Shown piece by piece: positions 52,924-61,648 of a stretch of 64,000 nucleotides of DNA (the first letter of the stretch is position 1; every line of letters starts with the position of its first letter). A program made the position numbers and the translations under genes. Source of the DNA: CAZMXP01 sp964570285 (GTDB lineage Bacteria > Planctomycetota > PLA2). The notes beneath the pieces were generated by a model that searched no databases, was not told the DNA's origin, and saw nothing but the letters and a program-made list of their open reading frames with translations. The stretch covers positions 55,297 through 119,296 of the forward strand of contig CAZMXP010000005.1 in assembly GCA_964570285.1 (NCBI GenBank), written 5' to 3'.

Positions 52924-55900
52924 CGCTCCTCCTCGACCAGTTCCGGCTTCCCGATCGCGGTGGCGTCGCGGCGCTTGCCGGAGCCGTCGACGTGGCGCCC
53001 CTCGGCGAGCACGTCGAAGCGGAACAGCAGGAGCGTCTGCTCGTCCTCGCGGTGGAACTTCGCCGGCGTGAAGGCGCGCGGATAGCGCACGCCGCTGCTG
53101 AGACGCAGCTCGTCGATCGCCCCGCGGAAGAAGGCCATGCCACCGCCGCGGCCGTCGGACTCGCCGCCGACGACGAGTTCCGCGCCCGGCGGCCGCATGA
53201 CGTCGGCGAAGTCGCCCTGCCCCTGGAGGCTGCCGTTGACGAAGAACCGGACGCGCTTCGCGTCGCGGCAGAGCGCGAGGTGCGTCCACTGGTCCCACTT
53301 CCACGCCTTGCGCACCGGCACCGTCAAGAGCCCGCTGCCCTGCTGCTCCACCGCCGCATAGGGGAAGCTCTTGTCCGCGCTGCTCCAGACGATCGAGAAG
53401 CCGGTGCCGGGGGCGGTGCCGGCGACCACCTCCCGCCCCGTCGGATCCCCCCCCTTGACCCAGCACTCGAGCGTGAAGTCGCCCAGGTTCGGCGGCAGCG
53501 CGACGCGCACGGCGCTCCTGCCGTCGAGGCGCAGCGCGCGGTTGACGACGCGCACGTTGAACTTGGCCTTGGTCTCGTTGCCCGCGAGGTCGCGCGCGAC
53601 GACGTGCAGGCTGCGGCGGCCCGGTTGCAGGTCCGCCTCGAAGCGCGCGCGCCGGCCCTTGACCTCGAAGGTGCGGCCGACGCAGGTCACCGTCGCCAGA
53701 TCCTCGTCCGACTCGAGTTCCAGCTCCTGCCTGCCGATCCCGCGCTCCTCCTCGCCGACCAGGCGCAGCGCGGGCGCGGTGCGGTCGGCGAGGATGCGCT
53801 TCTCCCAGCGGCTCTCGTTGCCGTAGTGGTCGATCGCCTGCACGAGGATCGCCGTCTCCCCCTCCGGCAGCGGGATGCGCACGCGCCCCGTGGCGGACTC
53901 CGCGCCCTGCACGAGCAGCCTGTCGTCGGCGGCGATGTCGAGCGTCAGCTCGGCGTCGGTCGTCACCTCCCGGATGTTCCCCTTCACCTCGAGCAGCGGC
54001 ACCGAGCGGTGCCCCTCGACGCCGTAGACCACGCGCGTCTCGTTCCCCGCCTCGTCGCGGGCCACGAGGCTGACCTCGCGCTCCCCCTCGTGCGCCGGAA
54101 GCCGCCAGACGGAATCCTCGATCGTCCCCTCCGAGGGCTCGTACACGACGGCGGTCTTGTCGAGCACGCGCACCGGCACGAGCAGGCCGCCGTCCATCTC
54201 GCGCGCCCCGTAGAGCAGCACCCCCTTCTTGTCGGTGCGCTCCCAGCTGAGCGCGACGACCGGCGCGTCGTCGTCGAGCACGAGATCGACAGCCACGACT
54301 CGCCGGATGCCGGTCGGCCCCACCGCCTCGACGGGGACGGAGCGGTCCCGGTCGGCGGGCACCTGCACGACGAAGGCGCCCTCGCCATCGGGCGTCGCGG
54401 CGCGGCCGTCGATCGCGAGCGTGGAGCCGGCGGTGCGCAGGCGGCCGCGGATCGCGACCGGGCCGCGCGCGAAGACGATGCGCTTCGCGGCGAGTTCCAC
54501 GACCGGCGCGCGCGTCTCGATGTAGACGGTGCGCGTCTCGGTCGTGGTGTGGCCCGCGAGGTCGCGGGCGACGATGTCGAGGGGGTGCGTGCCGTCGTCG
54601 AGGTCGAGGCTCACGCTCGCCTCCCCGCTGACGAGCCTCACCGCGCGGCCACGCACCCTGATCGTCTCCTCGGGGTTGTCGTCGCGCACCCGCACGCGCA
54701 CGGCCACCGTCTTCTCGGCGAAGGAGGCCCCCTCCGCGGGTTCGATCACCTCGAGCACCGGGGCGGTGCGGTCCACGCGGAACGAGAGCGTCCCTCGCCG
54801 CTCGTTCCCGGCGCCATCGACGAGGAGGTAGGGCACCTCGTGGCGACCCTCGGGGAACTCCAGCACGCGCGACGCGCGCCCGTCGAAGATCGCCAGGACC
54901 GCCCCCGCGACCTCGGCCTTCGCGAGAGGCACGTCGCCCCCCTCGACACGCACGGTCGGCTGCGACGCCACGGGTTCCACGCCGACACGCACCTCCCTGA
55001 GGCGCTCCCCGGCCGCCGTGCGCACGCGCGCGACCGCCGCCGCGCGCTCCGGGTGCGGTTCGAGCGCCTCCGCCTCGGCGAAGAGCCGCTGCGCCTCCCA
55101 GATCGCCCCCTCGCGCTCCCGCACGGCGCCGAGCCCCTCGAGCGCGCCCGCCAGCGGCGCGTGCAGGTCGTGCTGCGCCGGATCGGCCGCGAGCGCCTCG
55201 CGCAGGCGCCGCGTCGCCTCCTCGAAGTTCCGGTTCGCCACAAGCTTCCACGCCTCGGCCTTCAGCGACGATTCCGCCGGCGCGGCGGGCTGCGTGCCGC
55301 GCCCGAGCAGCGCGGCCAGCGCGGCGACGAGCACGACCGCGCCGCCGGCGAGCAGGCGCGTGCGCCGCCGCTTCGGGGGCACGGCGACCAGCCGCTCGGC
55401 GACCTCGGCCGCGCTCGCCGGCCGGTCCTGCGGCTCGCGTGCGAGGCAGCGCATCACCAGCGCCTCCAGATCGGCGGGCACGCCGCCCGGAAGCGGCGCC
55501 GGCCGGTAGTTGACCGCCTCGCTGGTGAACGGCGGCATGCCCGCGAGCATCTGGTAGAGGATGCAGCCGAGGGAGAAGAGGTCGCCCGCGGGTGACGCGT
55601 CCCCCTCGGGCGGACGGGTAGGGGGCACGGGGGCAGCCCCGGAGTCGGCGACCGCGCGCGCGACGCAGAAGTCCGCGACGAGCACGTGGCCCGCGGTGTC
55701 GGCGTAGATCGCCTGCGGGCGCAGATCGCCGTGGACGGCGCCGGCCTCGTGGGCGTAGACCAGGGCCCGGGCGACCGCCGCCGCGATCTCCCGCGCGCGG
55801 GCGGGATCGAGGCGCATGTCCTGTGTCCCTTCGATGAGTTCGACGACGCTCTTCCCCTCCGGCGGGCGCGTGCGCACGAAGAGGAGGCCCTCGGCGTCGC

Positions 55901-56495
55901 CGACCTCGTCGAGGCCGAGGATGTGGGGGTGCGCGAGGGCCGCGGCGGCGCGCGCGGCCTGCTCGATGCGCCGGCGCTGCGCCTTGTCCTTCGAGAGGGC
56001 GGGGCGCAGCACCGAGACCTGCACGCGCGTGCGCAGGTTGCCGTCGAGAGCGTCGTAGACGACGCCGAGCCCACCCTTCCGCGCCTCGGCCAGCACGCGA
56101 TAGCGGCCCGCGAGCATCGTGCCGGGCTTGTGGTCGACCTCGGCGTCGGACGCGGCGGCCGCCTCCTCCCCCGCGGCCCCCTCCGATCCGCGCCCGGTCA
56201 GCTTCGCGTCGTACGCGGGGCGGCGCTTCGGGTCGAGCAGCGTCATCTGCGCGTCGCGGACTTCCGCGAGCAGGCGCTGCAGCGCCGCCTGGTAGCCGGG
56301 GCGCGGGTCGGCCTGGCAGGTTTCCAGCAGGCGGATGCGCTCGATGGCCGCGCGCACGATCGCGCCATGATCGCTCTCGAAGAAGGGCACGCCGAGCAGC
56401 GTGTAGAAGTCGGGATCCTTCGCGCCTGGCGGCAGTCCGAGGATCTCGCCGAAGAAGTAGTCCCTCGGACTTCGCGTGTGGAATTCTTCGGCCAT
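52920..56495 (-). CDS. Pseudokinase with J-like head, Ig-like repeats and LamG-type C-terminus
   Basis: 1191 residues. Residues about 28-100 resemble a J domain without HPD (DFYTLLGVP, LLAEVRDAQMTLLDPKRRPAYDAKL). Residues about 128-370 have a kinase fold with key losses: the loop is ARKGGLGVV, VAIK reads VQVSVL (Ser161, no Lys), the catalytic loop is HGDLRPQA at 255, and DFG is DFC at 275. A TM segment (LLAGGAVVLVAALAALLG, about 385) leads to TPR-like helices, then about five Ig-like beta domains (RTAPVLEVIEPAEGASF, DDDAPVVALSW, DRTAPALRLVG). Residues about 985-1180 are a LamG/concanavalin fold (FTLECWVKGG, WKWDQWTHLALCRDAKRVRFFVNGSLQGQG, AIDELRLSSGVRY). Confidence 0.88.
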   Translation of the reverse strand: MAEEFHTRSPRDYFFGEILGLPPGAKDPDFYTLLGVPFFESDHGAIVRAAIERIRLLETCQADPRPGYQAALQRLLAEVRDAQMTLLDPKRRPAYDAKLTGRGSEGAAGEEAAAASDAEVDHKPGTMLAGRYRVLAEARKGGLGVVYDALDGNLRTRVQVSVLRPALSKDKAQRRRIEQAARAAAALAHPHILGLDEVGDAEGLLFVRTRPPEGKSVVELIEGTQDMRLDPARAREIAAAVARALVYAHEAGAVHGDLRPQAIYADTAGHVLVADFCVARAVADSGAAPVPPTRPPEGDASPAGDLFSLGCILYQMLAGMPPFTSEAVNYRPAPLPGGVPADLEALVMRCLAREPQDRPASAAEVAERLVAVPPKRRRTRLLAGGAVVLVAALAALLGRGTQPAAPAESSLKAEAWKLVANRNFEEATRRLREALAADPAQHDLHAPLAGALEGLGAVREREGAIWEAQRLFAEAEALEPHPERAAAVARVRTAAGERLREVRVGVEPVASQPTVRVEGGDVPLAKAEVAGAVLAIFDGRASRVLEFPEGRHEVPYLLVDGAGNERRGTLSFRVDRTAPVLEVIEPAEGASFAEKTVAVRVRVRDDNPEETIRVRGRAVRLVSGEASVSLDLDDGTHPLDIVARDLAGHTTTETRTVYIETRAPVVELAAKRIVFARGPVAIRGRLRTAGSTLAIDGRAATPDGEGAFVVQVPADRDRSVPVEAVGPTGIRRVVAVDLVLDDDAPVVALSWERTDKKGVLLYGAREMDGGLLVPVRVLDKTAVVYEPSEGTIEDSVWRLPAHEGEREVSLVARDEAGNETRVVYGVEGHRSVPLLEVKGNIREVTTDAELTLDIAADDRLLVQGAESATGRVRIPLPEGETAILVQAIDHYGNESRWEKRILADRTAPALRLVGEEERGIGRQELELESDEDLATVTCVGRTFEVKGRRARFEADLQPGRRSLHVVARDLAGNETKAKFNVRVVNRALRLDGRSAVRVALPPNLGDFTLECWVKGGDPTGREVVAGTAPGTGFSIVWSSADKSFPYAAVEQQGSGLLTVPVRKAWKWDQWTHLALCRDAKRVRFFVNGSLQGQGDFADVMRPPGAELVVGGESDGRGGGMAFFRGAIDELRLSSGVRYPRAFTPAKFHREDEQTLLLFRFDVLAEGRHVDGSGKRRDATAIGKPELVEEER

Positions 56496-56552
56496 AGGAC
56501 CCGTCTAGGATAGCCCATCGCCTAGGAGCGTCTGGGAGAATGGCGCCCGCGA

Positions 56553-57386
56553 ATGAAGATCGGTCCCTACACGTTGCACGCCATCCCGAGCGGGGACTTC
56601 GCGCTCGACGGCGGCGCCATGTTCGGCGTGGTGCCGAGGCCGATCTGGGAGAAGTCGAATCCTCCCGACGTGAAGAACCGGATCTCGCTCGCGATGAGGC
56701 TGCTCCTGCTGCGGGGGCCCGGCCGGACCTGGCTCGTGGATACCGGCGTCGGCGACAAGTGGGGCGAGAAGGAGAACACGATCTACCGCGTCGAGAACGC
56801 GCTCTTGCCCGACGAGGCGGTGCGGCGGGCCGGATTCGACCCGGCCGAGATCACCGACGTGCTGCTGACCCACTTCCACTTCGACCACGGCGGCGGCTCG
56901 ACGCGGCGCGACGGGACACCGGTCTTCCCGAACGCCCGCCACCACGTCCAGCGGCGCCAGCTCGAATGGGCGCGCGACCCCGCCCCGAAGGACCGCGCCT
57001 CCTACCGTACCCTCGACTTCATGCCTCTCTGCGATCAGGGGCTGCTCGTGCTGCACGACGGCCGGGCGGAGATCGCCGACGGGATCGAGGTGCTGCCGAT
57101 GGACGGCCACACCGAGGCGATGCAGGTCGTGCGCGTCTTCGACGACGAGCATTCGCTGCTCTATGTCGCGGACCTGGTGCCCACCCGGAGCCACATCCGC
57201 GTGCCCTTCGTGATGGCCTACGACAACCGCCCCTTGCAGACGATGCGCGAGAAGGAGGATTTGCTCTCCCGCGCGGCGGACGAGGGGTGGATCCTCTTCT
57301 TCGAACACGACCCCGGTTGCGCCGCCTGCCGCGTCGTCCGCGGCGGGCGCGACTTCGAGCCGGGACCCGAGGTGACCTTCGCATGA
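56553..57386 (+). CDS. Metallo-beta-lactamase-fold hydrolase
   Basis: 277 residues. LLTHFHFDHGGG gives HxHxDH; GHTEAMQVVR, YVADLVPTRSH and FFEHDPGC supply the remaining metal ligands of a binuclear zinc site. WLVDTGVGDKW precedes them as usual. The group resembles quorum-quenching lactonase-like or glyoxalase-II-like MBL proteins. The substrate cannot be named. The ATGA overlap with mrp at the 3' end implies co-translation. It starts 57 bp from the divergent pseudokinase gene. Confidence 0.9.
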   Translation: MKIGPYTLHAIPSGDFALDGGAMFGVVPRPIWEKSNPPDVKNRISLAMRLLLLRGPGRTWLVDTGVGDKWGEKENTIYRVENALLPDEAVRRAGFDPAEITDVLLTHFHFDHGGGSTRRDGTPVFPNARHHVQRRQLEWARDPAPKDRASYRTLDFMPLCDQGLLVLHDGRAEIADGIEVLPMDGHTEAMQVVRVFDDEHSLLYVADLVPTRSHIRVPFVMAYDNRPLQTMREKEDLLSRAADEGWILFFEHDPGCAACRVVRGGRDFEPGPEVTFA

Positions 57387-58447
57387 GCTTGACCACCAAT
57401 GACGTCCGCGCAGCGCTGAAGGGGCTCCTCCCCCCGGAGCAGGTCTCCGAGGTGAAGGACAACGGCGGCAAGGTGCTCGTCACGATCGCGGCGAACGTCG
57501 CGACCGGCGAGAAGCCCGCCTTCGCCGACAAGGTGAAGGAGGCGGTGAAGAAGCTCCCGGGGGTCAAGGAGGTCTTCGTCTCGTTTGCTGCGGCGGCGGC
57601 ACAGGCACCTGCCGCCGCGCCGCAGGGCCCGCAGCCGATGGAGAAGGTGCGGCGAATCCTCGCCGTGGGCGCCGGCAAGGGGGGCGTCGGCAAGTCCACC
57701 GTCGCGGTCAACCTCGCGGTCGCCCTCGCCGCGCGGGGGCTGAAGGTCGGCCTGCTCGACGCCGACATCTACGGCCCGAGCGCGGCGATCATGACCGGCA
57801 CGACGGAGCACAAGGCGCAGGGCGACGCGCAGCAGCGGGTCATCCCGGCGGTGCGCCACGGCATCCGGATCATCTCCGTCGCCTTCCTGCTGCCGAAGGA
57901 CCAGTCGGCCATCGTCTGGCGCGGCCCGATGGTCGGCAAGATGGTCACGCAACTGTTGCATGGCGTCGCATGGGGCGAACTCGACTACCTCGTCGTCGAC
58001 CTCCCCCCCGGCACCGGGGACGCGGTGCTGAGCCTCGCGCAGGCGGTGCCCCTCAGCGGCGCGGTTGTCGTGACGACGCCGCAGGAGGTCGCGCTGATCG
58101 ACGTGTTGAAGGCGGTCGAGATGTTCCACGCCGTCAAGGTGCCCGTCGTCGGCGTCATCGAGAACATGTCGGGCTTCCGCTGCCCCCACTGCGGCGAGAC
58201 GACCGACATCTTCCTCACGGGCGCCGGCCAGAAGGCCGCCGCGAAGTACGGCATCCCGCTCCTCGGCACGCTGCCGCTCGACCCGAGCGTGCCCCCGAGC
58301 GGAGACAGCGGCGAACCCGTCTCGATCGCCGCGCCGAAGAGCCCGACGGCGCTCGTCTTCAAGAAGATCGCCGAAGCCACCGACCAGCGCCTCACGGCGC
58401 TGGAGGGCACGTCGACGAAGCCCTTCGCCCTGGAGTGGCAGGGATAG
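57383..58447 (+). CDS. mrp: Mrp/NBP35-type Fe-S cluster carrier ATPase
   Basis: 354 residues. Residues 1-75 are the DUF59/MIP18-type domain (VRAALKGLLPPEQVSEVKDNGGKVLVTIAA), and an Ala/Pro linker follows. The ATPase has VGAGKGGVGKSTVAVNLAVALA (deviant Walker A), LLDADIYGPS, WRGPMVGKMVTQLLHGVAWGELDYLVVDLPPGTGDAVLSLAQ, and ENMSGFRCPHCGETTDIF with the bridging CPHC cluster ligands. It transfers Fe-S clusters to apoproteins in the cytoplasm. The sufB locus starts about 5 kb downstream on the same strand, so the window has two Fe-S assembly loci. Confidence 0.94.
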   Translation: MSLTTNDVRAALKGLLPPEQVSEVKDNGGKVLVTIAANVATGEKPAFADKVKEAVKKLPGVKEVFVSFAAAAAQAPAAAPQGPQPMEKVRRILAVGAGKGGVGKSTVAVNLAVALAARGLKVGLLDADIYGPSAAIMTGTTEHKAQGDAQQRVIPAVRHGIRIISVAFLLPKDQSAIVWRGPMVGKMVTQLLHGVAWGELDYLVVDLPPGTGDAVLSLAQAVPLSGAVVVTTPQEVALIDVLKAVEMFHAVKVPVVGVIENMSGFRCPHCGETTDIFLTGAGQKAAAKYGIPLLGTLPLDPSVPPSGDSGEPVSIAAPKSPTALVFKKIAEATDQRLTALEGTSTKPFALEWQG

Positions 58448-58751
58448 CCGGGGTAGTGCGGGGGGACAGCGAGGCTTCACGCCGCAACCGACGGAGCGCC
58501 AGCCACCGCACGGGTCGCGATGCGCAATCAGCACAAAGGCGGGAAGACACAAGGGGCATGTGCGGCCTTCGTTCGCCGCGGGCTGGGCGAGTCACACGGG
58601 CGAGGCGGGGATCGATCGCACTCAGGTGCTCGTGCTCAACTGATGAGCTCCTGCAGCCGACGAGCGGCGGGCGCGCGCCTGAGAGATGCGGTAGCATTCA
58701 GACCGCCGCTCGCGGCTGAGCACTCACTCTCTGAAGACAAGGGAATGATCG
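58448..58751. other. Intergenic mosaic with inverted repeat block C
   Basis: No gene seen. GGCTTCACGCCGCAACC at 58473-58489 is the inverse complement of repeat block C with one mismatch. CAGCACAAAGGCGGGAAGACACAAGGGG (near 58530) resembles GAAAGGCCTGAAGACACAAAGACC near 61220. This marks the same repeat family as the other two gene-poor stretches. Confidence 0.6.
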
Positions 58752-58988
58752 ATGCCCACCGTCCTCCGTCATGGCCCCTATCGGGTATACTTCTACAGCC
58801 ATGAACCGAACGAGCCTCCGCATGTGCATGTGGACCGTGACGCCCTTTCCGCCAAGGTATGGCTGGGACCGGTCGAGCTCGCTCGGAACCTGGGCTTTCC
58901 CTCCCATGAGCTGCGGCGCATCCTACGGGTGATTGAAGCGAATCGGATCCATTTTCTGGAGGCGTGGAATGAGCACCACTCAGCCTAG
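58752..58988 (+). CDS. DUF4160-family protein
   Basis: 78 residues: TVLRHGPYRVYFYSHEPNEPPHVHVDRDALSAKVWLGPVELARNLGFPSHELRRILRVIEANRIHFLEAWNEHH. The H-EP-N-EPPHVHV-R signature and length are those of DUF4160. The family nearly always sits next to DUF2442, as here, with a 20-bp overlap. The pair is often listed among putative toxin-antitoxin modules, but activity is unproven. Confidence 0.88.
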   Translation: MPTVLRHGPYRVYFYSHEPNEPPHVHVDRDALSAKVWLGPVELARNLGFPSHELRRILRVIEANRIHFLEAWNEHHSA

Positions 58989-59244
58989 TGCCGGCGAGGC
59001 TGTTCGTGATGTCCGCTTCACGGAGGACGATCTCATCGTCGACCTTGTCGATGGCCGCTCGATCTCCGTGCCGCTGGCTTGGTATCCCCGTCTGTTGAAT
59101 GCGACTCCCGCCGAGCGGACGAGCTGGACGATCACAGGCGGGGGCTTCGGGATCCACTGGCCAGACGTGGATGAAGATCTCAGTACCGACGGCCTCCTGC
59201 GGGGGGCGCCTGCGCCAAGGCGATCGACTCCGGCGAAGACATGA
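58969..59244 (+). CDS. DUF2442-family protein
   Basis: 91 residues from ATG 58969, seven bases after GGAGG. AVRDVRFTEDDLIVDLVDGRSISVPLAWYPRLLNATPAERTSWTITGGGFGIHWPDVDEDLSTDGLLRG is the canonical DUF2442 fold (small DNA-binding-like protein). It overlaps the DUF4160 gene by 20 bp. DUF2442 is the likely antitoxin-like or regulatory partner if this is a functional pair. The 207 bp to the next gene hold nothing recognisable. Confidence 0.88.
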   Translation: MSTTQPSAGEAVRDVRFTEDDLIVDLVDGRSISVPLAWYPRLLNATPAERTSWTITGGGFGIHWPDVDEDLSTDGLLRGAPAPRRSTPAKT

Positions 59245-59451
59245 CCGATCTCGTGCAGCCGAACCGGGGGAGGTCTCGAACAGGTGAAGCCGTGCCGCGT
59301 TCCTGTCGTTCGAGGAGCCTCGCAATGGCCTCCTCGGCGCGTCGCATCGCGAGGTTGGCCTAGCCTGTCCTTCGCCGCCCCCCCCCCGCGCCCACCCGCG
59401 AGTTCGTGCCAGCGCCCGGGCAAGGCGCAACCCTTGCACATCGCCGGTCCT

Positions 59452-60948
59452 TCACCGCCCCGGGTTTGCGGGCGCCGCGAGGCCAGCGAGCACGACGTGC
59501 AGGTCCGGGCCGAGGCGTGAGAGCAGATCCGTGAGTGACTGGCACCGAACGTCCGGATCGATGGCGATCGCGAGTTCGCGGCACGACGGCGGCGCTATCG
59601 CATCTGCGGACGCAACAGGATGGCCGTCCGAGTTCCGGAGCCTCCCATCCTCGGCCAAGGCGATCTGGAATCGCACGTGAGACGAGATGCCTTCCAAGTG
59701 GGTCGCTTGCGCGACGATCACGCGGACGTACGACTCGCCGTAGCCGCTGGGCATCGGCACATCCTCGGCCGATGAGAGGTCCGGGGAGGTGGCATGCGCC
59801 GAGGGGAGCGGCAAGGGATCGAGGGCGCGCACAGCGAACAGGATGTCGCGGACTCCACGTTCGACGAGGACCCGGAACAGGGGCTCGATCAGTCGCCATG
59901 GGGTCTCGCGATCCACGCGGAGCACGGTTGCAAGCCCGCAAGCGATCTCTACGTGCGGTGTGCGTCCGCCAGTGCGGGCAAACTCCGCGAGCGCCCGATC
60001 GACGATGGACGCCGATTCCTCGGGAGAGATCGCCTGGAATCTGTGCCAAACGCGACCGTCCCTCTGCACGGTGAGTCCGAGCCCATAGGGTCGAGCCTGG
60101 AGCAGATGGGGTGCCGTCGCCACGGCGGGCAGATCGACCGGCTCCACCGTGACGATGTGTGGCAAGCCCGGGGCCAGGCTGCCGACGGACCACGATGGCC
60201 ACGACAACCGGGGACGGGCCCGTACGCTCGGCGCGGCACTCAGGCGGCCGAACCATAGTTCGCTGGCTCCCGCGAGAAGGAGCGCATCCGCGGCGACGAC
60301 GCACGACTCAACGGGCACCGAGGACGCCGGAATCACGGTCCCGGCGACGAGCCCCGTGCCCGCGACACGCTTCCGGAGGTGCCCGAGGGATGCACGCTGT
60401 GCCGTGAGGAGCTCGTCGGGCGTGGGATAGGCCACCCAGGTCGGCTTCAAGGAAGGGAGTGAGGCACCTTCGGGATCCGGCGCTGGATCGCGGACCACGA
60501 AGAGGGGGGACGGAACGCCACCCGTCGCGGACGTTCCGATCTCGATGAGCGTGCTGAGAGATGGCGCTGCGGGCCACCCTACGTGGATCGGCAGCACACC
60601 CAGGGTGGAATGCCGCCTGACGCCCAGCCAGAGCACCTGATCGCGGTCGTCAGGCGCGAGCACGTCGCACAGGTAGAGCAACCCCAGCGCTGGCGCCGCC
60701 CGATCGACGAGCAGGACGACCGTCTCCCTGTCCGCGTCACATCCGGTTTCGAGATCGAACAGCGTCACCGGCCGACGATCCAGGAGGATCTCACCTTCGA
60801 CGGTCAACTCGACCACTCTCGTCGCACCGTCAGGCAGTTCCCGGCCCGCAACGGAGGCGGGCAGCTGCACGCGATCGCTCGCCAGCCCGCCCCCCGATTG
60901 CACCCAGACCGCCACCGCGATCAGCAGGCCAGCGAGGACCCCAGCCAT
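59452..60948 (-). CDS. ExbD/TolR-like membrane-anchored protein with duplicated domain
   Basis: 498 residues from ATG 60948 (GAGGGGGCGAGG upstream); a GTG at 61005 would add a basic N-terminal stretch. One N-terminal TM segment (GVLAGLLIAVAVWVQSGGGL) is followed by a large exported part. Two or three ExbD-periplasmic-like units are visible: VEGEILLDRRPVTLFDL through ETVVLLVDRAAPALGLLYLCDVL, and later HVEIACGLATVLRVDRETPWRLIEPLFRVLVERGVRDILFAVRALD, the 'D+..PW..+..++..L...G+..I.FA' pattern. No ExbB/TolQ partner is adjacent. The intact proton-pathway Asp in the TM segment is not evident, so energy coupling is doubtful. Confidence 0.65.
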   Translation of the reverse strand: MAGVLAGLLIAVAVWVQSGGGLASDRVQLPASVAGRELPDGATRVVELTVEGEILLDRRPVTLFDLETGCDADRETVVLLVDRAAPALGLLYLCDVLAPDDRDQVLWLGVRRHSTLGVLPIHVGWPAAPSLSTLIEIGTSATGGVPSPLFVVRDPAPDPEGASLPSLKPTWVAYPTPDELLTAQRASLGHLRKRVAGTGLVAGTVIPASSVPVESCVVAADALLLAGASELWFGRLSAAPSVRARPRLSWPSWSVGSLAPGLPHIVTVEPVDLPAVATAPHLLQARPYGLGLTVQRDGRVWHRFQAISPEESASIVDRALAEFARTGGRTPHVEIACGLATVLRVDRETPWRLIEPLFRVLVERGVRDILFAVRALDPLPLPSAHATSPDLSSAEDVPMPSGYGESYVRVIVAQATHLEGISSHVRFQIALAEDGRLRNSDGHPVASADAIAPPSCRELAIAIDPDVRCQSLTDLLSRLGPDLHVVLAGLAAPANPGR

Positions 60949-61316
60949 GCCTCGCCCCCTCGCGACCGCTCGGCTGACTCGCTCCACCCGCCTGACAACC
61001 ACCACAGCGATCCTACTCCCGACACCAACTGCCCATTCGTCGGAACGGCGGCATCACGCGACGGGGGAGGCAACGACGGTAACACCGTCAAGCTCCGGCA
61101 CCGTCGTGCGATTCGCAATCCGGAAGAGCACCCAGCCCTCTGAACGACAAACCCGCAGAGTCTTCGCATCCTGCGCGAATTCTGTAGGGTCACCGATCGG
61201 CACGCGGTGAGGACGAAACAGAAAGGCCTGAAGACACAAAGACCCCCTCCTGCCACGAGGACCCCACACCGCAACATCGCGCCTCTGACCGCCGCGCACG
61301 CTTCCCATGCTCCAGG

Positions 61317-61427
61317 TTGGAAGAAGGAACCCAGGAACTTTGGAACCGAGGAGGAGGCGAACTCGATCCATCTGGGTCCCCAGCTGCTCACCCTTGTGCT
61401 CATGGGTTCCTTGCTTCCTGGGTTCCT
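61317..61427 (+). repeat. MITE-like element, copy 2
   Basis: Same ends as 39691-39800: TTGGAAGAAGGAACCCAGGAA on the left and CTTCCTGGGTTCCT on the right, with AGGAACCCAGGAA/TTCCTGGGTTCCT terminal inverted repeats. The internal 60 bp are partly conserved (GGAACCGAGGA.GAGGCG, CTCATGGGTTCCT). Confidence 0.75.
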
Positions 61428-61539
61428 TCTAAGAACCGCTCCCCTCGATCCGGATCGTCCGAAGGCCGTCGCGAGGGTGCTCGGCGCCCGATGCTTGCGC
61501 TACTGGCCGGCGATCCGCCGCGGCGGCGGGGAGTCACAC

Positions 61540-61616
61540 CCAGCCCCGCGCCCCGCGCGCGTCACCAAGATCCGGCAGATCCTCACTCAGCGCAGCGCGG
61601 CGTTCGTCCTTCGCCC
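61540..61616 (+). repeat. Dispersed repeat block B, copy 2
   Basis: Homologous to the reverse complement of 39549-39625 over 77 ungapped bases. It is followed after 5 bp by block C (61622-61642), an order not kept at the 39-40 kb locus, where B is inverted and C lies about 400 bp away. Confidence 0.7.
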
Positions 61617-61621
61617 CCTTG

Positions 61622-61642
61622 GTTGCGGCGTGGAGCCGCGCG
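61622..61642 (+). repeat. Dispersed repeat block C, second copy
   Basis: Identical 21-mer to 40039-40059. It ends 7 bp before the stop codon side of the SUMF1 lipoprotein gene. Confidence 0.7.
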
Positions 61643-61648
61643 GCGACC

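Larger units (their letters stand above)
60949..61648. other. Gene-free repeat mosaic
   Basis: About 700 bp between two minus-strand genes with no supported reading frame. It contains the second MITE-like copy, repeat block B and block C in order (61317-61427, 61540-61616, 61622-61642), and a GAAGACACAAAGACC phrase near 61230. Confidence 0.7.
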
